In this document: positions 43,934 through 53,542 of the stretch, piece after piece
Position numbering within the stretch: the first letter of the stretch is position 1
How the letters are laid out: each line of letters starts with the position of its first letter
From: Hathewaya massiliensis
GTDB taxonomy: Bacteria; Bacillota; Clostridia; Clostridiales; Clostridiaceae
DNA length: 64,000 nt
NCBI RefSeq assembly: GCF_902143515.1
Contig: NZ_CABFVD010000003.1
Coordinates: forward strand, 41,131 to 105,130
Reading direction: 5' to 3'
Made by a program: the position numbers and the translations under genes
Notes under the pieces: generated by a model
What the model was told of the DNA's origin: nothing
Database searches by the model: none
The model's input: only the letters and a program-made list of their open reading frames with translations

Positions 43934-44638
43934 TTACCTAGTTGTGGATCTAATTAATTTTCCTCCATGATAGCAATAATAATTATCTACATTCATAGAC
44001 ATAATCTTCTCTAACGAATTTTCAGCTGTACTTAAGTCAAGTGTAAATTGCGGATTTGCAATTACTAATTCACCATTTTCTATAACTGTCGCATCACCTG
44101 TTACAATGGAATTAGTCTCTGTTAAAAATAATGAAATATGACCCGGCGTATGACCAGGAGTTGATATAACCTGACACCCTCCTGCCCAGTCAAAATTATC
44201 TCCATCTTTAACTGTTATATCTACATTGACAGGTTTAACTTTTCTTAAGGTTTCACAGAAATCAATTCCAAATTGTTTCTGTTCTTCTGGCATGACCTTT
44301 AGTATTTCCTCTGCTTGTAACAGTCTAAGTGATTTCCTTTTACCAGAAATATACTCACTCTCTATTTCACTTGAAACCACCTTAATATGTGGATATTTTT
44401 CTTTAATTTCATATAAAGCTCCCATATGGTCATCGTCATGATGTGTAATCAGTACTTTTGTCAATGAATCTGGGTCTATTCCTTTTGATTTCATTTCATC
44501 TTCTAATAAAGTTAAAAGATTAGGATAGCCGCAATCAACTAAAACAACATCATTTTTATCTATTAATAAAATGGGATTTATAGTTTTCGTTTCATCTCCA
44601 TACTCAAAGCTAATATTTAGCATTATTATTTCGTTCAT
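43934..44638 (-). CDS. MBL-fold metallohydrolase
   Basis: The 234-residue protein has LITHHDDDHMGAL (about 63-75, the HxHxDH-type site written as HHDDDH), PGHTPGHISLFL (third His), TGDATV (bridging Asp) and CYHGGK (final His). It is a glyoxalase II-like class B enzyme of unknown substrate. It is intact and monocistronic, between the WYL regulator and the rlmD flank. Confidence 0.85.
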   Translation of the reverse strand: MNEIIMLNISFEYGDETKTINPILLIDKNDVVLVDCGYPNLLTLLEDEMKSKGIDPDSLTKVLITHHDDDHMGALYEIKEKYPHIKVVSSEIESEYISGKRKSLRLLQAEEILKVMPEEQKQFGIDFCETLRKVKPVNVDITVKDGDNFDWAGGCQVISTPGHTPGHISLFLTETNSIVTGDATVIENGELVIANPQFTLDLSTAENSLEKIMSMNVDNYYCYHGGKLIRSTTR

Positions 44639-44900
44639 TTAATTTCATCTTCTTTCTATAAAAACAAGCTCAATTTTATCTCATTATTATTTAATTTTTC
44701 ACCTTAAACTCCTAAATAAGTATTAAAAATATTATTTAGTTTCCTACCTCTCTTTTTACTGCTTTTACCTTGTCATCACCCAAATTACCCTATGTCATCT
44801 ATAAATCACCCTAAAAACAGGGGTCAAAAAACGGTGTTTTTTTGCTCTTTTTTTGCTCCAAAACAGATCCAAAACCACTATATGTTGTGGTCAGGTCTTA
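44639..44900 (-). repeat. Downstream flank of rlmD, similar to 10665-10900
   Basis: No gene. From about 44755 the sequence parallels the flank at 10.67 kb, sharing tgtcatctataaa, gggtcaaaaaacggtgttttt and the hairpin aaccac-tatatgtt-gtggt (about 44874-44892), which probably terminates rlmD. The two flanks differ at many positions, so they are diverged relatives rather than a recent copy. Confidence 0.55.
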
Positions 44901-46250
44901 TTATTTCTCCCCCAAACCACAATACGTCATCAGAATTATACTCTCAACGTGTTTAGTCTGCGGAAACATATCTACTGGCTGTATTTCCTCTACTTTATAA
45001 CCATGTTTTGTTAAATACCTAAGATCACGTTCTTGTGTTACTGGATTACAGGATATATATACTACTTGTTTTGGTGCTAAACGAATTATAGAAGATAGGA
45101 ATTTTTCATCACTACCACTGCGAGGTGGATCCATAAATACAACGTCAATGTTTTGTTTATTATTAGCTAAATCAACCATAAAATTACCAGCATCCTCATT
45201 ATAAAAGCGAGTATTAGTTATTTTATTTGCTTTTGCATTTTTTATTGCATCTTTGACTGCATCTTTATTTAACTCAACACCTATGACATTTTTCACTTTA
45301 CGACTGACAATAAGTGAGATAGTGCCAATGCCACAATATGCATCGATAACCGTTTCATTTCCTTTTAGGTTTGCCATATCAATTGCTTTATTATATAAAA
45401 CTTCAGTTTGTATTGGATTTATTTGATAAAAAGATTTCGGTGAAATTTGAAATACACAGCCACATAAGGTATCTTCAATATATCCTTTTCCAAATAGTAC
45501 TTTCTCTATATTCCCTAGCACAGCGCTTGTTTTACGATTATTAACATTCATAACAATAGTGGTGATCTCAGGATGTCTTTTTAATAGTTCACTTACAAAA
45601 TTCTTTTTCCCTGGAAATACTTGAGATGATACTACAAGGACCACCATCACTTGTTTACTTACGAAACCTGTTTTCACTAAAATATGTCTAAGAAAACCTT
45701 GGCCAGTATCTTCATTGTAGGGTTTCATTTTAAAGGTCTTCATAATTTCACGAATGGATGCAGTTATTTTATCTGCAGGTTTATCTTGTATTATACAGTG
45801 TTCTATTGGAATTACATTATGCGTATGCTCCTCATAAATTCCTGATATAATTCTCTTTTTATTGTCATATGCTACTGTGGAGTGAACTTTATTACGATAA
45901 AAATAAGGTTCTTTCATGGTCAATACTTCATTAACTTTATGATATTTTTGCATTAATTTTACAACACTATTCCATTTGAATTTTGACTGTCCTTCATAAG
46001 ACAAATGTTGCAATTGGCAGCCACCACATTGGTCAAAGTATTTACATTTTGGCACAACTCTGTCTTTTGATTTTTCCTCAATTCTAACCACCTTTGCACT
46101 TATAAAATTTCTTTTTTCAGTTACTTCAACAATAGCTGTTTCTCCATCAATTAAATAAGGTATATGAATTTCTTGGCCTCTTATTTTTACAATTCCTTTT
46201 CCTTCTTCATCCATACCTATACATTTTACTTTTATTTGTTCTTTGTTCAT
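44901..46250 (-). CDS. rlmD: 23S rRNA (uracil-5-)-methyltransferase RlmD/RumA-type
   Basis: The 449-residue enzyme has an N-terminal TRAM domain (about 1-57), the iron-sulfur motif CKYFDQCGGCQLQHL (about 69-83), the SAM site DAYCGIGTISL, FMDPPRSG, and the catalytic YISCNPVTQERDL. It methylates C5 of a uridine in 23S rRNA. The C-terminus QPVDMFPQTKHVESIILMTY is the sequence that recurs in pieces at 10.9 and 20.6-20.8 kb, which marks the 3' end as an integration target. The gene is intact. Confidence 0.88.
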   Translation of the reverse strand: MNKEQIKVKCIGMDEEGKGIVKIRGQEIHIPYLIDGETAIVEVTEKRNFISAKVVRIEEKSKDRVVPKCKYFDQCGGCQLQHLSYEGQSKFKWNSVVKLMQKYHKVNEVLTMKEPYFYRNKVHSTVAYDNKKRIISGIYEEHTHNVIPIEHCIIQDKPADKITASIREIMKTFKMKPYNEDTGQGFLRHILVKTGFVSKQVMVVLVVSSQVFPGKKNFVSELLKRHPEITTIVMNVNNRKTSAVLGNIEKVLFGKGYIEDTLCGCVFQISPKSFYQINPIQTEVLYNKAIDMANLKGNETVIDAYCGIGTISLIVSRKVKNVIGVELNKDAVKDAIKNAKANKITNTRFYNEDAGNFMVDLANNKQNIDVVFMDPPRSGSDEKFLSSIIRLAPKQVVYISCNPVTQERDLRYLTKHGYKVEEIQPVDMFPQTKHVESIILMTYCGLGEK

Positions 46251-46381
46251 ATTCTCACCTTTGCTTAAAGTAATTAAATTTACTTTCTCTCTCTATAATA
46301 ATTCTATACTGCTTATTTTTGTAATAATATTTTTAATTATACCACATCCCACAGATTCAACCTTAATTTTTACATTAAAAT

Positions 46382-46479
46382 GGGACTGTTACACTAATGA
46401 ATTTACATACAATATATTGATTTGCAAATTTGAAATTAGCAAAATATATTGTAGTATTTGCTCTTAATGCGACAGTCCC
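46382..46479. repeat. 98-bp palindromic repeat (copy 1)
   Basis: The outer arms GGGACTGTTACACTAA and TTAATGCGACAGTCCC and the inner arms TACAATATATTGA / AAATATATTGTA make a long imperfect hairpin. The same arrangement, with about 80 percent visible identity, occurs at 53065-53163. It may be a MITE-like element or a bidirectional terminator. The remainder of 46251-46570 contains no gene. Confidence 0.65.
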
Positions 46480-46570
46480 CTTACTATTTATTACATTTGC
46501 TTTTGACTTTCCTTAATTGTTATTCTGCAGCTACATATCTTTAATAAAACTTTGAATTCCTTTTCTTTAA

Positions 46571-48526
46571 TTAAACATGTTTTACAAACCACTGAAGATT
46601 TTGTTCCATTATTGCTTTATTAAGTCCAGGTTTATTAGGACCGTGTCCCATTCCCTTAAATACTACAAGTTCACTTTCCACTTCTAGGTCTTGTAGTCCT
46701 CTGTATAGCTCATATGCATTTGGAACAGGCACTCTCTTATCATTATCACCATGTTGGATAAGTGTTGGTGTGCAAGCAGTTTTTATATAGGTCATAGGAG
46801 AAGTTTTTGCATATATTTCTGGATCATTCCATGGTGTTGCTCCTAAATATGCCCTAGTAAATGTTGTTATATCTGTATTTACATAATACGTAGTCCAGTT
46901 ACTTATTCCCGCTCCTACAGAGATTGCTTTGAATCGATTGCTAAAGGTTGAACAGAAGGCTGATATATATCCACCTTGGCTCCATCCCATTACTCCAACC
47001 CTTTCTTTGTCTACTATACCCTTTTCTATTAGAGCATCTACTCCTGAAATAACATCCTCATAATCCCCTACCCCAAGCTTTCTAAAATTGCTAGTTACGA
47101 ACTTGCTTCCATAGCCTGAGCTTCCTCTGTAATTTGGTTCAAGAACAAGAAAGCCCTTTTCCACAAACTGCTCAATTGGATAAACTTTATTCATATTATG
47201 AATAGGGAATGATGCCCATGTTGGTCCCCCATGTATAACTACCAAAAGGGGATATTTTTTATTAGGATCATAATCATGCGGCTTAGATAAAACTCCTTCT
47301 ATCTCAAGATCATCCTTTGTATTCCATGTTAAAAGTTCTTTTTCACTCAGTAGTTTATTCTCGTATACCTTGCTTTCATTGGTTATTTGTACTGAGTTTA
47401 TATAAACTTCAGCTGCCTTATTTTTTCCTGTTTTAATATAGGCTATATTTTCACCATCTGAAGTACTATCTGCATCAATTATATAACATACATCTTTGCT
47501 ATAAATTGAAGAGAGTTCACCCTTTTCAGAAACCATTCCAATTCGATAATTTGCTCTATCCTGCCAGTTTACAAGAATTCCTTTACTTGTCCATTTAATA
47601 GGTGTAACACTTCTGTCAAATTCAGATAACCTCATTATGGTTTCTTCCTTTTCAAGATCATATATCTCTAAAACAGCATCTTCAGGAACCTTCCATTTAT
47701 AATATTCTGGCTCTCTTGGTGTTTTCGCAAATACAATCCTGTTTCCATCTGGAGAAAATGAAATATTTGAACTAAAGATTCCAGTAATATTAAGTTTTTT
47801 AAACTTTTTAGTGGATATATCCAATAAGTATACATTTGTTTCTTTATCTCTTATATCCCCTGTTGGAGTACATATAAGTGCAGCTTTTTTCCCATCTGGC
47901 GATAGTTGAAAGCCCCTTACGCTAAAATCCCTAGGATTTGTTATCTCAACTTTAACATCCTTTAATTCTTTCTCTTCACCTTTTTTCTTATTACTTAGTT
48001 CTTTAAATGATTCAATTGCTTCCTCTATTCCTACATAACATAAGTATTCATTTTTATATTCTTTATCAACATATTCAAATTCACCATAATTCTCTTTACG
48101 TTTCTTTAACTCTTCTGAGTCCGCTTCTGTAGTAGTGTAGTATATTCCCTTACCGTCAGGAGCCCACATAAAGCTGTTTACACCTTCCTTGGAATTTGTG
48201 ATCTGAATTCCATTGAACTCATCAAAGGTTTTCAAAATAATTTGCTTTCGAAGCTTTTCTTTTTCACCCTTCTCTGCAATATAGGCTAAATAATTCTTAT
48301 CGGTCGCCCATGCAGGGTTACTGCTTTCAGATTTACCTGTTGTTATGGGATAATGCTTTTGCCCATCTATTTCATAAACCCATACATGATTTCTGTATAC
48401 ATTTTCACCTAAATCAGAAGTTCTTTTAACATATGAAAGAACCTTTCCGTCCTTACCGATATTTATGGATTGAAGCCATGGCATTTGTACTAGTTCCTCA
48501 ATTGAAGTATAGCTTGTCTTATTCAT
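46571..48526 (-). CDS. S9-family prolyl oligopeptidase-like peptidase
   Basis: The 651-residue protein has an N-terminal beta-propeller built of repeats (SPDGKKAALI, SFSPDGNRIVFAK and others, about 20-390) and a C-terminal alpha/beta hydrolase domain. It has the catalytic Ser in GVMGWSQGGYIS (about 505), Asp in HGDNDKRVP (about 593) and His in GMGHGPNKP (about 627). This fits acylaminoacyl-peptidase-like S9C enzymes that cleave short peptides in the cytosol. There is no signal peptide. Confidence 0.88.
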   Translation of the reverse strand: MNKTSYTSIEELVQMPWLQSINIGKDGKVLSYVKRTSDLGENVYRNHVWVYEIDGQKHYPITTGKSESSNPAWATDKNYLAYIAEKGEKEKLRKQIILKTFDEFNGIQITNSKEGVNSFMWAPDGKGIYYTTTEADSEELKKRKENYGEFEYVDKEYKNEYLCYVGIEEAIESFKELSNKKKGEEKELKDVKVEITNPRDFSVRGFQLSPDGKKAALICTPTGDIRDKETNVYLLDISTKKFKKLNITGIFSSNISFSPDGNRIVFAKTPREPEYYKWKVPEDAVLEIYDLEKEETIMRLSEFDRSVTPIKWTSKGILVNWQDRANYRIGMVSEKGELSSIYSKDVCYIIDADSTSDGENIAYIKTGKNKAAEVYINSVQITNESKVYENKLLSEKELLTWNTKDDLEIEGVLSKPHDYDPNKKYPLLVVIHGGPTWASFPIHNMNKVYPIEQFVEKGFLVLEPNYRGSSGYGSKFVTSNFRKLGVGDYEDVISGVDALIEKGIVDKERVGVMGWSQGGYISAFCSTFSNRFKAISVGAGISNWTTYYVNTDITTFTRAYLGATPWNDPEIYAKTSPMTYIKTACTPTLIQHGDNDKRVPVPNAYELYRGLQDLEVESELVVFKGMGHGPNKPGLNKAIMEQNLQWFVKHV

Positions 48527-48736
48527 AAAATTCTCACTCCCTTAATTACCATAAAATTTCCCCATGAATTAAAAATTGGTAATTCCATGATTTCTTTTCA
48601 TTATATAGTGTATTTTGGATTCATGTCAAGATGCTTGGTACACCCCAAAAATATTGACTAGTAATAGTTCTATAAGTATAATTTCAATAGGTAATGTACT
48701 AATGAAAAATGAAAGTGTAGTTATAAGAAAAAATGT

Positions 48737-48799
48737 AGAAAGGATCGTAAATTACAAAACCTTATAAAAAGGACTGTAAATTACAAAAAACTTATAAAG
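48737..48799 (+). repeat. Tandem repeat before the alpha/beta hydrolase
   Basis: AAAGGATCGTAAATTACAAA and AAAGGACTGTAAATTACAAA, each followed by a CTTATAAA block, are two consecutive copies of about 30 bp. The second ends at the start codon. Each contains an AAGGA that could serve as a distant ribosome site. The rest of 48527-48736 holds no gene. Confidence 0.55.
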
Positions 48800-49708
48800 A
48801 TGATAATTATTTTATTTATACTATCAATTTTAATTCTAGAAGTTTTTTCTGTGTATATAGTATTGAAATTTAGCCATCCTGATGGAAATAAACGTGTATT
48901 AAATTTTGAAAATTATAGCATAGAAAATTACGAAAAGGTTAATTTCAAAAGTGAACAAGGTAATGTCGAATTAGGTGGATATATTATAAAAACTAATAAT
49001 AGTAAGAAAACTATAATTATATGTCATGGTTACGGTGATAATAAATTTATGGATGGTGGAAAAACTTCTGAGGCAAAGGTAGACCATCTTAAACTTGCAA
49101 AAATGTTTATTGATAAGGGATATAATACTTTTATATTTGATTTTAGAGGTCATGGTGATTATTTAGGAAAAAATGGAGTGACTGTAGGATTTAACGAACA
49201 GAAAGATCTTTTAGGAGCTATTAAGTTTATAAAATCTAAGGGTATAGGTGAAAATATAGGACTTATAGGCTTTTCAATGGGAGCTGCCACTTCTTTAAGT
49301 GTATTAGATAAAACAAAAGATATTAATTTTGTCATTGCTGATTCTCCTTTTAGTGAGTTAAAAGGATATTTAAAAAGTAATATGAAACATTGGACAGGCT
49401 TACCCTATTTCCCTTTTGTGCCTATAATAATGTTAAACTTTAAGCTTATATATGGAGTTGATTACAATAAAGTAAATCCTTTAAATAGTATTGAAAAATC
49501 AAGCATACCTATTTTAATGATTCATGGTAAAAAGGATATTACCATCCCCTATACAGAGAGTGTTAAAATGGAAAAATCATTGAAAAATTCTAAGAGCAAG
49601 TTGCTTTTATTTGATGATTCTTCCCATATAGGCTCTTATTCCTTATATAAGAATAGCTATGAAAAAGCTATAAAAGAATTTTTAGATTCTATAAAAACAC
49701 CTAATTAA
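48800..49708 (+). CDS. Membrane-anchored alpha/beta hydrolase
   Basis: The 302-residue protein has an N-terminal membrane segment (about 1-22), the oxyanion region ICHGYGDNKF, catalytic Ser in GLIGFSMGAATS (about 153-164), Asp in HGKKDITIP and His in DSSHIGS. This is the layout of the YqkD-type lipase/esterase-like hydrolases of Firmicutes. The ATG lacks a close ribosome site; two tandem repeats with AAGGA lie upstream. A terminator overlaps the stop codon. Confidence 0.83.
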   Translation: MIIILFILSILILEVFSVYIVLKFSHPDGNKRVLNFENYSIENYEKVNFKSEQGNVELGGYIIKTNNSKKTIIICHGYGDNKFMDGGKTSEAKVDHLKLAKMFIDKGYNTFIFDFRGHGDYLGKNGVTVGFNEQKDLLGAIKFIKSKGIGENIGLIGFSMGAATSLSVLDKTKDINFVIADSPFSELKGYLKSNMKHWTGLPYFPFVPIIMLNFKLIYGVDYNKVNPLNSIEKSSIPILMIHGKKDITIPYTESVKMEKSLKNSKSKLLLFDDSSHIGSYSLYKNSYEKAIKEFLDSIKTPN

Positions 49709-49723
49709 ATTTAGGTGTTTTTA
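49693..49723 (+). terminator. Intrinsic terminator of the hydrolase gene
   Basis: AAAACACCTAA and TTAGGTGTTTT are perfect arms with a TTTTT tail. The left arm overlaps the last codons. Confidence 0.8.
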
Positions 49724-49814
49724 ATTATTCTAAAACAATATTTAAATTCTATTTTACTGTTTTATATTCCAACAAACCATAACCTTAAAATAAATTAGAC
49801 TATTTTACTATATA

Positions 49815-50588
49815 TCACTTTCTTAAAATATCTAGTGTATGTCCGCTTGCTCCCAACAAATCTGGTCTTTCACAGGTAGAAAAATGATACTTAATAAAAA
49901 GTTGAAATGCATCTTCATCCATATGATTCAAAACAGATCTCATATAATTAGCTGGTCCATCTGCTGCAATTAATTTTATCCTTTGAAGTCCTACTTCCTC
50001 ATCTAACTTATTGATATCTTCAATTCTTACATAATCATATAAATCTTTTGGTTCTGATATAACATGAAAATCCTCAGTAAGTTTGCCATTATCAACGCAT
50101 GCACGAATATTATTTTCCTTAAAACCATAGGTTAATACACTATATTCATTCATACAGTATGCTACTAAGATGACTCCTCCAACTTTCGTTACCCTTTTTG
50201 CCTCTTGTAGGGCTTTTACCTTATCCTCAAACTTATATAAATGGTACATTGGTCCAAACACCAAGGTCATATCAAAAGTATTTTCTGAAAACCTTGATAA
50301 ATCTAATGCTGTTCCCTGCATTGCCTTTACTGTACTTCCTTTTGACTTTAAAATTCCTAGGTTATGCTTCACAAGCTCAATGGCAGTAACATCATATCCT
50401 TCATTTGCTAATTGCACAGAATATCTCCCTGTTCCTGCCCCAACATCTAATATTTTTGCCTTATCATTATTTCCTAGATACTCATGAATATACTTCATGG
50501 AAGTAATATATTCAACTTGTCCATATCTTCTTGTTAATCTTTTGTCCTCACAAAATTTGTTGTAGTATTTTTCTAATTCCACTGTCAT
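49815..50588 (-). CDS. Class I SAM-dependent methyltransferase
   Basis: The 257-residue enzyme has motif I KILDVGAGTGRYSVQLA (about 44-60), VTAIELVKHNL, TFDMTLVFGPMYHLY and VGGVILVAY. It has a C-terminal helical extension seen in small-molecule methyltransferases. It is single gene, leftward. Substrate unknown. 50589-50856 contains no gene. Confidence 0.85.
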   Translation of the reverse strand: MTVELEKYYNKFCEDKRLTRRYGQVEYITSMKYIHEYLGNNDKAKILDVGAGTGRYSVQLANEGYDVTAIELVKHNLGILKSKGSTVKAMQGTALDLSRFSENTFDMTLVFGPMYHLYKFEDKVKALQEAKRVTKVGGVILVAYCMNEYSVLTYGFKENNIRACVDNGKLTEDFHVISEPKDLYDYVRIEDINKLDEEVGLQRIKLIAADGPANYMRSVLNHMDEDAFQLFIKYHFSTCERPDLLGASGHTLDILRK

Positions 50589-50856
50589 CTCTTGTTCCTC
50601 TTCTCCAAACTATGTTATCTTTATGTTTCAATAAATATTATACTATAATATTTAATTTAGAATATAATTTTTCTCTTAAGAAAGTTAAACTTTTTATTTA
50701 CCACAAGCTAATGTGTTTTGTGGATTTCTATTTATCTTCCGCAAGCTGGAAATGTCATCATAAATACAACAACCACAATTTTTAAAATAATCAAGGGAAA
50801 ACTTTTGAGTTTCTAAATGTTCATCAAATGCTTCTTTAGCATATGGATAAAACTTT

Positions 50857-50890
50857 GGGCCGTATCACTAACTTTTTAGTAATACAGCCC
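50857..50890 (-). terminator. Terminator of the YitT-family gene
   Basis: GGGCCGTATCACTAA and TTAGTAATACAGCCC form a 15-bp stem with two mismatches. The arms resemble the outer arms of the 98-bp palindromic repeats (GGGACTGTTACACTAA), so this may be a shortened relative. It lies 6 bp past the yitT-like stop. Confidence 0.7.
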
Positions 50891-50895
50891 AGTTT

Positions 50896-51801
50896 TTATT
50901 TCTTTTCTAATAATACCTTTGGTTTGCTTTTGATTCCCTTTACTCCAAAATTGCCATAGATTTCACTAACTGTTCCTGCCGTAATAAATGCATCAATTTC
51001 TTCTTTTTTAATAAATTCCATAAGATAAGAAAATTCATTTCGTGTCATTAAACTTTGAATTTCAAACTTGTCCTCAGATCCTAATCCGCCTTTAATAGGA
51101 TATAAGGTTGCTCCACGGTGCATATCTTCTATTATAAATTTACGAATTAACTGGTAATCTTTCGAAATAACACAGACCCTTTTTCTAGAATTAAATCCTA
51201 TCATAAAATGTTCCAATATTAATCCATTAAGATAAGTTCCAATTAGTCCTATGATTACTGTTCTTATATCATATACAAAAATCGCAGTACAACAAATCAT
51301 TGCTCCTGCAATAGTAACTGATGTACCTAAATCAACATGAAAATATTTATTTACAATTTTAGCTAGAATATCTAAGCCACCAGTTGATGCATTGCGTCTA
51401 AATAAAATAGTTTGTGAAAAACTCAAAATCAACACAAAACATAAAAGATCTAGCCACTGATCCTGCATTAATGATTGTTTAATTGGACATACTTTATCTA
51501 GTATGGCAAGCATAGGTGACAAAATCAACGCTGAATATACGGTTTTAACCCCAAATTCTTTTCCTATAAGAAAATATGATAAAATTAATAAAAATGCATT
51601 TATAATAAAAATTAATACCGGTAATGATATTGATGTAAGTAAATTAATTACTATTGATAAACCTGTAATAGAACCAATAACTAATTTACTTGGAATCAAA
51701 AAGAAATGTACAGCTAATGTTCCAATAAACATACCTAATGTTAATATTGGTAAATCCTTAATAAAAGCCTTTATATTTTCCCCCATTTTATCTCTCCCCA
51801 A
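50896..51801 (-). CDS. YitT-family membrane protein (DUF161 and DUF2179)
   Basis: The 301-residue protein has five to six membrane helices in the first 200 residues, including the motif FRRNASTGGLDILAKI (about 135-150), and a cytoplasmic C-terminal DUF2179 domain (RGATLYPIKGGLGSEDKFEI, GVKGIKSK). This is the standard architecture of YitT proteins, putative transporters of unknown substrate. The start may be a few residues in (MGENIK). The 488 bp of 51802-52289 contain no gene I can support. Confidence 0.86.
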   Translation of the reverse strand: MGRDKMGENIKAFIKDLPILTLGMFIGTLAVHFFLIPSKLVIGSITGLSIVINLLTSISLPVLIFIINAFLLILSYFLIGKEFGVKTVYSALILSPMLAILDKVCPIKQSLMQDQWLDLLCFVLILSFSQTILFRRNASTGGLDILAKIVNKYFHVDLGTSVTIAGAMICCTAIFVYDIRTVIIGLIGTYLNGLILEHFMIGFNSRKRVCVISKDYQLIRKFIIEDMHRGATLYPIKGGLGSEDKFEIQSLMTRNEFSYLMEFIKKEEIDAFITAGTVSEIYGNFGVKGIKSKPKVLLEKK

Positions 51802-52289
51802 CTTTAAAACTAATTTCTTCTATTTGATAAATAATTTTTTATAACTTCTTCATAACTTCATGCATAAGACATATACCCCCCCAGTAATAGCAATATATAT
51901 TTTCTAGAATCCCCATTTTATCTATATTAGAATAACCTTCAAAGAAATGATTTCAATTAAAAATTCTAATATTAGATATTATATTTAATTATAATGTGAA
52001 GAAGAAAATTGTTTACGTGATTAATTTTACCATAGATGCCTGCATCTTAAAATGAAATTTTTGACTTTTCAGAAAGAAACTTATCCACTTCATTTTGTCA
52101 TTTTTTACACAATCTTAAAATGACATAGCAAGAAAAACTATTAAAATACTTGATATTAATTTCTTAAACATTTGAACTCCCCTTTTACAATAGAACATAG
52201 TACCAACAAAAAAGTGCGTAATTTACAAAGCTTTTAAACTGCTATAAACTAAACCCATAAAATAAAAAATATTTATTGGAGGTTTTGCA

Positions 52290-52793
52290 ATGATTGTTAT
52301 AAGTACTGGTATTGTTAATGGTATTATTGAAGATAAGTATGGAAAACATGGTACAGAATTTAATCAGAATGGAATGCCAACATATTCCTTACCCTTTGAA
52401 GTTATAGATGCACCAGAAAATACAAAAAGTTTTGCTTTATTTTTAGAAGATAAAGATGCATTCCCTGTGAGTGGAGGGTTTTCTTGGGTGCATTGGGTAG
52501 CAGCTAATATAATAAAAAATAAAGTTTTAGAAAATGAAAGTCAAAGAACTAAAGATTTTGTTCAAGGTGTTAATAGTTGGATGAGCATTCAAGGTGGAAA
52601 TCAAAGTAAAGAATTATCATCATATTATGGTGGAATGGCTCCTCCTAATGAACCACATATATATGAACTTCATATATATGCCTTAGATACCATGTTAGAT
52701 TTGGCAAATGGTTTTATGCTTAATGAAATGTTTCGTCAAATGGATGGTCATATTTTAGCGCAATATACATTAAAAGGAGAGTATAGAAATTGA
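52290..52793 (+). CDS. PEBP-family (YbhB/YbcL, Raf-kinase-inhibitor-like) protein
   Basis: The 167-residue protein has the PEBP ligand-site motifs SFALFLEDKDAFP and GGFSWVHWVAANI, then GGMAPPNEPHIYELHIYALD, the typical P-x2-x-H-x-Y-x-x-x-x-Y-A block. Function in bacteria is not established. GGAGG precedes ATG by 9 bases. It overlaps the following small membrane gene by 4 bases. Confidence 0.88.
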   Translation: MIVISTGIVNGIIEDKYGKHGTEFNQNGMPTYSLPFEVIDAPENTKSFALFLEDKDAFPVSGGFSWVHWVAANIIKNKVLENESQRTKDFVQGVNSWMSIQGGNQSKELSSYYGGMAPPNEPHIYELHIYALDTMLDLANGFMLNEMFRQMDGHILAQYTLKGEYRN

Positions 52794-53060
52794 GTATTCT
52801 AGAAGCAATTATGCTAATTTGTTTTGGTATAGCATGGCCCTTTTCAATTGCAAGGTCTATAAAATCTAAATCCATAAATGGAAAAAGCTTGATTTTCTTA
52901 CTTGTTTTAATTTTAGGTTATATTGCAGGGATTGCAAATAAATTAATTAATAGCAAGGATGTTGTCTTATATTTATATTTTAAATTTAACAATGGTTTCT
53001 ACTGATGCGCTTTTGTGGATTAGAAATAAGAACATAGAAAATAATTTATCTAAAAAATAA
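52790..53060 (+). pseudogene. Small PQ-loop/SemiSWEET-like membrane protein, frameshifted
   Basis: The first frame (TTG 52790 to TGA 53005, 71 codons) starts MSILEAIMLICFGIAWPFSI and has two membrane helices before ending KFNNGFY. In the neighbouring frame the DNA continues YILNLTMVSTDALLWIRNKN to TAA at 53060, which supplies the expected third helix and basic tail. A one-base change near 52975-52985 explains this. It could be a real mutation or a sequencing error. Confidence 0.6.
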
Positions 53061-53064
53061 AAAA

Positions 53065-53163
53065 TTGGACTGTCGCACTAAGAAATTTACATACAATATA
53101 TTGATTGAGAAACTTAAAATCAACATAATATATTGTAGTATTACTTTTAATGTGACAGCCCAA
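53065..53163. repeat. 98-bp palindromic repeat (copy 2)
   Basis: Outer arms TTGGACTGTCGCACTAA and TTAATGTGACAGCCCAA and inner arms TACAATATATTGATT / AATATATTGTA match the copy at 46382-46479. It lies between the PQ-loop gene and the last gene of the cut operon and is suited to end transcription in both directions. Confidence 0.7.
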
Positions 53164-53193
53164 TTTCAATATAATAGACTTTAGTTAAAAATC

Positions 53194-53484
53194 TTAGTTT
53201 TCAGTTTCTTTAGTTGCTGGAAGAATTACTTCAACCTCAGAATGTGGACGTGGTATAACGTGAACTGATACTAATTCTCCAACACGTTGTGCAGCTGCAG
53301 CACCAGCATCTGTAGCAGCTTTAACAGCTCCAACATCCCCTCTAATCATAACAGTTACAAGTCCTCCTCCAATCTGCTCTTTACCTATTAAATATACATT
53401 TGCCGCCTTAACCATAGCATCTGATGCCTCTATTGCTGCTACTAATCCTTTTGTTTCTATCATTCCTAATGCATCATATTTCAT
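53194..53484 (-). CDS. BMC-H shell protein (PduA/EutM-like), last gene of cut operon
   Basis: The 96-residue BMC domain protein begins [20 protein letters not shown] and has the pore-region [19 protein letters not shown]. It forms hexamers that tile the facets of the microcompartment and let small substrates pass. It ends [20 protein letters not shown]. It is transcribed with the EutP-like and EutS-like genes 58 bp upstream. Confidence 0.93.
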   Translation of the reverse strand: MKYDALGMIETKGLVAAIEASDAMVKAANVYLIGKEQIGGGLVTVMIRGDVGAVKAATDAGAAAAQRVGELVSVHVIPRPHSEVEVILPATKETEN

Positions 53485-53542
53485 CTTAGACTCCTCCTAA
53501 GTATCTTTTTATGTATTTTAATATAAATTTTATAATTGCCTG

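Noticed and set aside
51802-52289. Possible small RNA or riboswitch in the 488-bp gap
   Set aside because: A C-run and A/T-rich stretches are present, but no conserved riboswitch core or convincing terminator was seen.
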